The notes under the pieces are model-generated. The model worked only from the letters and a program-made list of their open reading frames with translations, was not told the DNA's origin and made no database searches. The position numbers were made by a program, and so were the translations under genes. Shown here piece by piece: positions 1-5,951 of a DNA stretch of 7,139 bases. The DNA is from Chitinophagaceae bacterium. Lineage in GTDB: Bacteria > Bacteroidota > Bacteroidia > Chitinophagales > Chitinophagaceae. Within the stretch, counting starts at the first letter, position 1, and every line of letters starts with the position of its first letter. The DNA lies in contig CANIMM010000160.1 of assembly GCA_947468255.1 (NCBI GenBank), positions 1-7,139 of the forward strand, in the 5' to 3' direction.

Positions 1-759
1 CTTATCCATTGCTGTCATCCTTGCACCATGCTCACTTGCATTGGCATCCAATACCGCTTTGAATAATTGCGTGTTTAAAATTTTAGGCATCAACTCCCGA
101 ATCAAGATTTCCTTGTCTGGCTCAAATATAAAATCGGCCTTTTTTTCACCTGCCTGCTTTTCTAATTTTTGTACCGGTAAAAATGGCTCTGCAACAAATA
201 CCTGCGTACCAGCATTTTTAAATTCGCTATATACCAATTCAACTGCATCGACTTCCTTATTTGAAAATGCCTCCATGGCATAGTTGGCTGCTGCCTGCAC
301 TTTGTCAAAACTGAGTCCTGTAAATATATCCCAATACCGATCTACTACTTTAAATCCGCCTTTGGTGAAATGCTCATATCCTTTTTTACCAATTGGTAAA
401 ATCTGCACATTGCCTTTGGCCTGCTGGCTGCTATATTTATCCTGGATTACCTGACGGGTTAGTTTAATCAGATTGCTATTATATCCACCACATAATCCCC
501 TGTCGCTGGTAACAATTATAACGAGTACTTTTTCTACCGCTCTTTCGGTAGCTAGGGCCAAGTTAATGTCCCCATCGCTATTGCTAACGATATTGCCCAA
601 TACTTCCTGCAACTTCTTTGCATAAGGACGCATTTGGGTAATCGCATCCTGTGCACGGCGAAGTTTAGCAGCACTTACCATTTTCATGGCTTTGGTTATT
701 TGCTGGGTACTTTGAACACTTTTAATTCTATTACGAACTTCTTTTAACGCTCCTGACAT
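1..759 (-). CDS. atpG: F1Fo ATP synthase gamma subunit (3'-truncated by window edge)
   Basis: This gene encodes the central rotor-shaft (gamma) subunit of F1 ATP synthase, which couples proton flow through Fo to ATP synthesis in the alpha/beta hexamer. The reverse strand reads open from ATG at 759-757 to the window edge, giving 253 residues. The N-terminus (MSGALKEVRNRIKSVQSTQQ) followed by ITKAMKMVSAAKLRRA is the family's N-terminal coiled-coil helix. The gamma hallmark DRGLCGGYNSNL lies at about residues 86-97. The visible end (residues 242-253, NASEHGARMTAMDK region) is the start of the conserved C-terminal helix, so roughly 30-40 residues are missing relative to the usual length of about 290. 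No gene lies directly upstream on the same strand: the next genes diverge. atpG therefore starts its own transcript here, although in many bacteria it directly follows atpA. A TACCTTTG box sits about 43 bp upstream of the start. The identification is secure, and the start is the only sensible ATG. Confidence 0.97.
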   Translation of the reverse strand, partial: MSGALKEVRNRIKSVQSTQQITKAMKMVSAAKLRRAQDAITQMRPYAKKLQEVLGNIVSNSDGDINLALATERAVEKVLVIIVTSDRGLCGGYNSNLIKLTRQVIQDKYSSQQAKGNVQILPIGKKGYEHFTKGGFKVVDRYWDIFTGLSFDKVQAAANYAMEAFSNKEVDAVELVYSEFKNAGTQVFVAEPFLPVQKLEKQAGEKKADFIFEPDKEILIRELMPKILNTQLFKAVLDANASEHGARMTAMDK

Positions 760-801
760 ATCAAGGATAAATTATTAATTGAATAGTTGCTTTTCGGGGG
801 G

Positions 802-809
802 CAAAGGTA
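802..809 (-). promoter_or_regulatory. Bacteroidota-type -7 promoter box for atpG
   Basis: The reverse strand reads TACCTTTG, an exact match to the TAnnTTTG -7 consensus of the Bacteroidota primary sigma factor, followed by C-rich sequence. It lies 43 bp before the atpG start codon, leaving a short 5' leader. A -33 TTG-type element is not obvious at the ideal spacing; the nearby T-runs on this strand (TTTTTTG) are too close. The call rests on the -7 match and its position. Confidence 0.6.
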
Positions 810-862
810 GGGCAAAAAACAATAAAAATAGGGAGGCTTATCAACAATAAATGACCAAAACT

Positions 863-897
863 GCTGCTTTTGTACAAAAAATGGACAAAAAAGCAGC
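863..897. repeat. Inverted repeat with phased A-tracts upstream of atpG
   Basis: GCTGCTTTT (863-871) and AAAAGCAGC (889-897) form a perfect 9-bp inverted repeat around a 17-nt centre. Inside it lie a 12-bp perfect palindrome, TTTTGTACAAAA (868-879), and two direct copies of ACAAAAAA at 874 and 885. The copies start 11 bp apart, about one helical turn. There is no strong T-run after either arm, so it is a poor terminator. It could be an operator or a bent-DNA element upstream of the atpG promoter, or a chance feature of A/T-rich sequence. Confidence 0.4.
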
Positions 898-1245
898 CAT
901 CTGACCGCATCTACCCCAATAGCACCCCATTGCAATTAGCCTGACCTACCCGATCAGCCCCCTATTTTGACTACCGCTGGCACTGAAAGCTACTCAAATT
1001 AGCGCTGCCCTCTTCCTCAAAATTTAAATAGAACCCTAGCCGCTGATTTTAATCATACTTATTACAAATAATCATCATATACTGAACTGACAATTGTTTA
1101 TACTTTCAAAAAATAAACCAGCCCTGCGATATTCCATTCTTATCCAATCTATTACAGCGCTAACAAACGCAACACCTGATTTGCAGACTTTAAAAAAAGG
1201 GAGCAGGCAAATCCAATTCAACACCTCAATTAATTTAATTACAAA

Positions 1246-1716
1246 ATGGCAAACATGGAACTCAATGATGTGCAAATCTTACTGGTAGAAGACAATGATG
1301 ATGATGCCAAGCTAACGATTCATGCACTCGAAAAAAACAAAATGGAAAAAAACCTCGTCCGGCTCAAAGATGGGGAAGAAGCATTGGATTTTATTTTTGC
1401 CTCCGGAAAATTTTTAGAAACCAGAAACATCGCATTTCCACCCAAGCTAATATTGCTGGATATTAGAATGCCCAAAGTAAATGGCATAGAAGTATTGCAA
1501 AAAATAAAATGCGCACCACTTACAAAAGCCATTCCAGTGGTAATCCTTACCAGCTCAAAAGAAGATCCGGATATACAAAAATGCTACAACCTGGGCGCCA
1601 ATAGCTATGTAGTAAAACCAATCGATTTTGAAAAATTTGCCCTTACCATTAAAGACATCGCCTACTATTGGTTAAAAGTTAACCAACCTCCCTCACTTGA
1701 AAATTTATACTTGTAG
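1246..1716 (+). CDS. Single-domain response regulator, Rcp1/CheY-like
   Basis: This is a stand-alone receiver of 156 residues that should take a phosphoryl group from a partner histidine kinase. The receiver core spans about residues 9-140. The acidic pocket is E15-D16 in ILLVEDN, the phosphoacceptor is D72 in LLDIRMP, the switch Thr is T102 in ILTSSKEDPDI, and the conserved Lys is K124 in VVKP. The long beta2-alpha2 segment, the SSKEDPDI motif and the short aromatic C-terminal tail (YYWL) are typical of the Rcp1 family, known as partners of the cyanobacterial phytochrome Cph1. There is no output domain, so it must act by protein contact or as a relay. The ATG at 1246 follows an A-rich leader with an in-frame stop just upstream; ATG 1255 is a possible alternative. 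It is the first gene of the operon, 126 bp before the large kinase. It is a close paralogue of the regulator at 5511-5951. Confidence 0.93.
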   Translation: MANMELNDVQILLVEDNDDDAKLTIHALEKNKMEKNLVRLKDGEEALDFIFASGKFLETRNIAFPPKLILLDIRMPKVNGIEVLQKIKCAPLTKAIPVVILTSSKEDPDIQKCYNLGANSYVVKPIDFEKFALTIKDIAYYWLKVNQPPSLENLYL

Positions 1717-1721
1717 TGAGG
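1691..1721 (+). other. Possible stem-loop across the stop codon of the first regulator
   Basis: CCTCACT (1691-1697) and AGTGAGG (1715-1721) form a 7-bp perfect stem with a 17-nt loop. The stop codon at 1714-1716 overlaps the start of the right arm. A T-run (about 1737-1742) lies roughly 15 nt past the stem, too far for a classical intrinsic terminator. The hairpin could protect an mRNA end or dampen read-through into the kinase gene, which would set unequal dosage of regulator and kinase. This is a weak call. Confidence 0.25.
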
Positions 1722-1842
1722 AGATGGTGGCCGATATTTTTTCAAAGTCAAGAGCACTTTAGTTTACAAACAAATTTGCTAGCAGTTGATCCAATCAAAC
1801 AGCTTGTAAAAAATAAAATCATTTTCAAAAGCAGTAAATAAA

Positions 1843-4800
1843 ATGGACAATCAAATAGCAACAAAACCAGATGAGCCATTGCAATTGGAAAACGCAATAA
1901 CAAAGCAGCAATTGGCTGAAACAAAGACTGTGCTCAATGAATCCAAAATACCTTATCAGGCAATCCTAGAGGAAGTAACCCAAAGCATAGCCATCATCTC
2001 AGACGAGGGACTAATACTATACGCGAATGCAAAGTTGGCCGAACTGATAGGAATCCCATTGGAACAACTAGTGAGCTCAAATTTCATTAGCTTATTGGAG
2101 GGTGACCAGGTAGAACCATTTAAAAATTCATTAAAAGATAAACACCAACAACGATTTAGCAGGGACATCATTTTCCGGAGAGCAGATAACAAATTACTAT
2201 CACTTCACCTATCCATCAGCCAGCTTTCAGATAAGGAATTCGATAATCACTGCATTATTATAATCGATCGGACCGAAATAGTGAAAACCGAATCAGAATT
2301 GCAACAGTCAATAAAGTCACTTGACGAAAAAAAAAGCGAACTAATTATCAACAAAGAGCAATTATCAGCCTCAAAGAAAACTGTTGAAGAATTGCAGGAA
2401 AATGAATTGGTTTCAAAAATTTCAGCAGAAAAAGTTAACAAGGAACTATTGAATGAAATTGAAGCACGGTCAAATACTGAATTGGAGCTTAAGAGAAGCC
2501 AAGCATTAGCCAACCAAATCATCGCCAAAAGCCTAGACAGTATTAAAATATTAGATGCTGAAGGAGAATTATTGCTGATGAGTGAAGGGGGACAAAATAT
2601 AATGGATATTCAAGACTTGTCAACTTATCTAAACAAACCCTGGCTAAATTTTTGGAAAGGAACAGAAAATGAAAAAGCCCTAAAAGCTTTAACCACAGCT
2701 CAAAATGGAGGCTTAGGGAAATTCGAAGGTTTTCGGGCAACAGAAAAGGGCAATCCAAAATGGTGGGAAGTCGTCATTAGTCCCATCAAGGATGAGCAGG
2801 GGAAAGTATTTCAACTGCTAGTGATTACACGCGATATTACTGAACGAATCAATTATGAAGAAGCCATTTCTAAATCAGAAAGCAACCTTAAGGCTGTATT
2901 TGAAAATTCAACAGAAGGTTTTTTACTGATGGATAAAAACCATACTATTTTGGAATTAAATACTGCAATGGAAAAAATAATTCTGAAAATTGAGAATATA
3001 CATATACAGAAAAACAAAAATATTCTCATTGATATACCAAAAGAAAATCAAAAAATTTTTTTAGACCGCTTTCAGGCAGTTGTAAATGGGGAGAAATTTA
3101 CATTTGAAAATACATATCCCCAATCGGATGGCAATAAAATTTGGATCGAATCAAAACTTTACCCAATTATCAATTTGGAGCAAAGCATCATTGGTGTATG
3201 TATTGCAATGACAGATATTTCGGAAAGAAAAAAGTCGGAGCTCGCTATACTTCAAGCAAAGAAATTTTATGAGAATCTGATCGATCACTCAAATACTCCC
3301 ATCATTATTTGGAATCCAGCATTCAAGATTACCCATTTTAACCTCGCTTTTGAAATGACTACGGGGATCGCAGAATCGGAGGTTATGGGTAAAACCATTG
3401 AAGAATTTTTTACTAAAATAACTAGCAAAAAAAATATTGAACAAATTATCCAAAATTCGAATAGTGAAAATAGACAACCGCTTGAATTTGAAATTACACA
3501 TTCAGATAAAACTATCAAAACCCTACTTTGGACAAGCTCAAAGCTATTTAATGAAAATGGCAAAACGCTCATTTCCACCATTGGCCAGGCACTGGATATC
3601 ACAGAAAGAAAACTAAAGCAATTGGAATTAAAAGAAAGTGAACAGCTTTATCGTACCCTCTTTGAAAACATGTTGAATGGCTTTGCCCTTTGTAGATTAA
3701 TTATTGAAAATGGAAAACCGGTAGATTATATTTACCTAACAGTAAATAAAGCTTTTGAAGCTCAAACAGGACTAAAGAATGTGGTTGGCAAAAAGGTCTC
3801 TGAAGTAATACCGGGAATTCACGAAAAAGACCCGAAAGTACTCGAAACCTTTAGTCGGGTGGTCAAGACAGGACAGCCTGATAAATCTGAACTGTACGTT
3901 TCCACTTTAAAAGCATGGTTCATTGTTTCATCATACAAAACAATGCCCAATCATTTTGTAATAATTTTTGATTCAATCACCGAACGCAAAACAGCTGAAG
4001 CGAAATTAATTGAAAGTGAAGCGAGGCTCAAACTTAGCCTTGAAACAAATCAAACGGGTGTTTGGGAACTTAATTTAGAAGACAATAACATTGTTCGCAC
4101 TACCACCCATGATAAAATATTTGGGTACGAGAGCCTTCTGCCAAAATTTACTTTAGAAACATTTACAGAACATTTACTTCCAGCCGATCTTGGCTGGGTT
4201 AACAAAATGGTAAAAGATGCTATTGAGGCAAAAAAGGAATTTAAGCTTGAAGCACGTATCCGTCGTGCTGATGGAGCTATCCGATGGATTTTTGCAAGAG
4301 GCACTCCAAAGCTAAATTCGGAAGGAAAGGTAGAAAGTCTACTAGGCATTGTACAGGATATCACTGAACGAAAATTGAATGATGAAGCGCTAGCTAAGAC
4401 TGAAAACAACCTCCGGTCATTATTTGAAAATACACAGACAGGTTATTTATTAATGGATACCAATTTCACCATCGTGGAATTCAATAAATTAATGGAAAAG
4501 TACTTTACTATTGCTGATAATAAAACATTAAAAAAGAATGAAAATATTTTAAATTCCCTAATGAATGAACGACAGGAATCCTTCAGCAAATCATTAAAGG
4601 AAGTTTTGAATGGATCAAAATTAAATTACGAAATTTCCTTTTCGCTACCCGATGGAACGCTCCTTTGGTTAGATTCAAGATTATATCCTGTAACTAATCC
4701 GGATGGTAAAGTAATGGGGGCATGTATGTCGTATGAAGATGTAACTAAACGAAAATTTGACGAGCAAAAAATTCAGGAATTAAACAAGACCCTAGACAAA

Positions 4801-5499
4801 AAAGTATTGGAACGTACGGCACAGTATGAGTCACTAAATAAAGAATTAGAAGCTTTTTCCTTTTCAGTTTCACACGATCTAAGAGCGCCACTAAGGGCCG
4901 TTAATAGCTATGCACAAATACTAGAAGAAGAGCAAAAAGACAAGTTAAACGAGGACGGACAGCTCATGCTGAAAAACATTAAAAACAATGGGCAAAAAAT
5001 GGGAAGGCTCATTGATGACCTGCTAGCATTTTCACGCTTAGGTAGACAGGAAATCAAAAAGGTGCAGGTTAACATGAATGAATTAGCCAGCACAGCTATA
5101 GAGGAACTAAATCGACTATTACCCAATCACGCAGCTATTCAGCTAAGTCCCTTGCCGGAAGTGGAAGGTGATTATACCTTGCTTTATCAAGTAATGATTA
5201 ACCTGGTAGGAAATGCCATCAAATATTCTTCTAAAAAAGAGAAGCCTGTTATTACTATTTATGCAGAACAAAAAGAGGGGAAAACCATCTTCACTATAAA
5301 AGACAATGGGGCTGGTTTTGATATGCGCTTTGCAGAAAAATTATTTGGAGTTTTTCAGCGATTACATTCCGAACAAGAATTTGAAGGCAATGGGGTAGGT
5401 CTAGCCATTGTACAGCGGATTATTAACAAACATGGAGGAAAGATATGGGGAGAGGGAAAGGAAAACGAAGGAGCTAGCTTTTATTTTACACTTAACTAA
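1843..5499 (+). CDS. Soluble multi-PAS sensor histidine kinase (seven PAS-like domains)
   Basis: This 1218-residue protein should autophosphorylate on a histidine in response to signals sensed by its PAS domains, then pass the phosphoryl group to receivers, most simply those encoded on either side. PAS-like domains lie at about 38-147, 227-335, 345-463, 475-590, 600-716, 727-843 and 853-971. Most end in the PAC-type D-I-T/S-E-R-K signature (DITERI, DISERK, DITERK, SITERK, DVTKRK). A Lys/Glu-rich coiled coil (about 148-226) joins PAS1 and PAS2, and a shorter one (about 972-1003) leads into the kinase core. The phosphoacceptor is H1011 in SVSHDLRAPLR. ATPase boxes follow: N1124 (LVGNAIKY), DNGAGF (1154-1159), KLFGVFQRLH (1166-1175) and GNGVGL (1182-1187). 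No signal peptide or membrane segment is visible, so it is probably cytoplasmic. No LOV-type NCRFLQ motif or bilin-binding GAF/PHY is seen, so the ligands are unknown. ATG 1843 follows an A-rich leader with an in-frame stop at 1807. Confidence 0.95.
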   Translation: MDNQIATKPDEPLQLENAITKQQLAETKTVLNESKIPYQAILEEVTQSIAIISDEGLILYANAKLAELIGIPLEQLVSSNFISLLEGDQVEPFKNSLKDKHQQRFSRDIIFRRADNKLLSLHLSISQLSDKEFDNHCIIIIDRTEIVKTESELQQSIKSLDEKKSELIINKEQLSASKKTVEELQENELVSKISAEKVNKELLNEIEARSNTELELKRSQALANQIIAKSLDSIKILDAEGELLLMSEGGQNIMDIQDLSTYLNKPWLNFWKGTENEKALKALTTAQNGGLGKFEGFRATEKGNPKWWEVVISPIKDEQGKVFQLLVITRDITERINYEEAISKSESNLKAVFENSTEGFLLMDKNHTILELNTAMEKIILKIENIHIQKNKNILIDIPKENQKIFLDRFQAVVNGEKFTFENTYPQSDGNKIWIESKLYPIINLEQSIIGVCIAMTDISERKKSELAILQAKKFYENLIDHSNTPIIIWNPAFKITHFNLAFEMTTGIAESEVMGKTIEEFFTKITSKKNIEQIIQNSNSENRQPLEFEITHSDKTIKTLLWTSSKLFNENGKTLISTIGQALDITERKLKQLELKESEQLYRTLFENMLNGFALCRLIIENGKPVDYIYLTVNKAFEAQTGLKNVVGKKVSEVIPGIHEKDPKVLETFSRVVKTGQPDKSELYVSTLKAWFIVSSYKTMPNHFVIIFDSITERKTAEAKLIESEARLKLSLETNQTGVWELNLEDNNIVRTTTHDKIFGYESLLPKFTLETFTEHLLPADLGWVNKMVKDAIEAKKEFKLEARIRRADGAIRWIFARGTPKLNSEGKVESLLGIVQDITERKLNDEALAKTENNLRSLFENTQTGYLLMDTNFTIVEFNKLMEKYFTIADNKTLKKNENILNSLMNERQESFSKSLKEVLNGSKLNYEISFSLPDGTLLWLDSRLYPVTNPDGKVMGACMSYEDVTKRKFDEQKIQELNKTLDKKVLERTAQYESLNKELEAFSFSVSHDLRAPLRAVNSYAQILEEEQKDKLNEDGQLMLKNIKNNGQKMGRLIDDLLAFSRLGRQEIKKVQVNMNELASTAIEELNRLLPNHAAIQLSPLPEVEGDYTLLYQVMINLVGNAIKYSSKKEKPVITIYAEQKEGKTIFTIKDNGAGFDMRFAEKLFGVFQRLHSEQEFEGNGVGLAIVQRIINKHGGKIWGEGKENEGASFYFTLN

Positions 5500-5510
5500 A
5501 ATGACACATC

Positions 5511-5951
5511 ATGGAAATTGCAGCAGAAATCATCCTGGTAGAAGATAATCCAAGTGATGCTGATTTAATCAAGCGAGCATTAAATAAGAATAATGTAGCC
5601 AACAAAATTCTTCACTTAAAAGATGGCCAAGAAGTAATTGACTATCTATTTGGCGAAGGACAATGGAAAGGCCGGACAACAACCAATACCCCAAAAGTAA
5701 TTTTACTCGACCTTAAAATGCCCAAGGTAAGTGGCATTGAAGTGTTGAAAAGAATAAAATCAAATCCAGAAACAAAGGGTATCCCTGTGGTAGTACTTAC
5801 CTCCTCAAAAGAAGACCCCGACATTAAGGAGTGCTACAAACTAGGTGTAAACAGCTATGTGGTAAAACCAGTGGGCTTTGAGGACTTTTCAAGAACTGTT
5901 GCCCAGTTAGGGCTCTATTGGCTGTTAATTAATCAACAGCCCAAATGGTAA
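5511..5951 (+). CDS. Single-domain response regulator, Rcp1/CheY-like (second copy)
   Basis: This is a 146-residue stand-alone receiver. The acidic pocket is E11-D12 in IILVEDN, the phosphoacceptor is D67 in LLDLKMP, the switch Thr is T97 in VLTSSKEDPDI, and the conserved Lys is K119 in VVKP. It ends in the same aromatic tail type as the first regulator (LYWLLINQQP). From KVxGIEVL to the end, about 47 of 73 residues are identical to the protein at 1246-1716 with no gaps, so the two are paralogues. The start lies 11 bp after the kinase stop, and the gene overlaps the next one at TAATG, so the three are almost certainly co-transcribed. ATG 5501 is closer to the kinase stop but in another frame. 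It is the most likely direct partner of the preceding kinase. It has no effector domain, so its output is unknown. Confidence 0.94.
   Translation: MEIAAEIILVEDNPSDADLIKRALNKNNVANKILHLKDGQEVIDYLFGEGQWKGRTTTNTPKVILLDLKMPKVSGIEVLKRIKSNPETKGIPVVVLTSSKEDPDIKECYKLGVNSYVVKPVGFEDFSRTVAQLGLYWLLINQQPKW

Larger units (their letters stand above)
760..1245. other. Divergent intergenic region, no gene seen
   Basis: This 486-base stretch separates atpG (minus) from the signalling operon (plus). It contains the atpG promoter (802-809) and an inverted repeat with A-tracts (863-897). The stretch at about 895-1020 is noticeably richer in C than the flanks. The last 60 bases before 1246 are AT-rich, as usual for Bacteroidota leaders. 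Short open frames on both strands have no recognisable domain and unlikely composition. I found no exact TAnnTTTG box for the plus-strand operon; TATACTTTC at 1100-1108 is only a near match. No tRNA or clear terminator was seen. Confidence 0.7.

Noticed and set aside
863..897. Intrinsic terminator at the inverted repeat
   Set aside because: No strong U-tract follows either arm and no gene ends next to it on either strand.
744..935. Minus-strand 63-codon frame with a hydrophobic, aromatic-rich sequence upstream of atpG
   Set aside because: It overlaps the atpG start and its promoter box, and its residues come from the T-runs and C-rich DNA. No sign of a real membrane peptide gene.
1075..1288. 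Overlapping short open frames on both strands (64 and 66 codons) before the first regulator
   Set aside because: No domain or plausible composition; both run into the real regulator start in another frame or strand. AT-rich leader DNA readily gives such frames.
1771..1778. CAAATTTG as a -7 box before the large kinase
   Set aside because: It misses the invariant first T of TAnnTTTG and no -33 element lies at suitable spacing upstream.
2327..2335. Run of nine A in the kinase coiled-coil coding region as a phase-variation switch
   Set aside because: It encodes Glu-Lys-Lys in a Lys/Glu-rich coiled coil of an AT-rich genome; similar A-runs occur elsewhere here, so composition explains it.
4050..4409. 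Minus-strand 119-codon frame inside the large kinase
   Set aside because: It is the antisense of well-conserved PAS6 sequence; Ser/Leu-rich composition is typical of antisense shadow frames.
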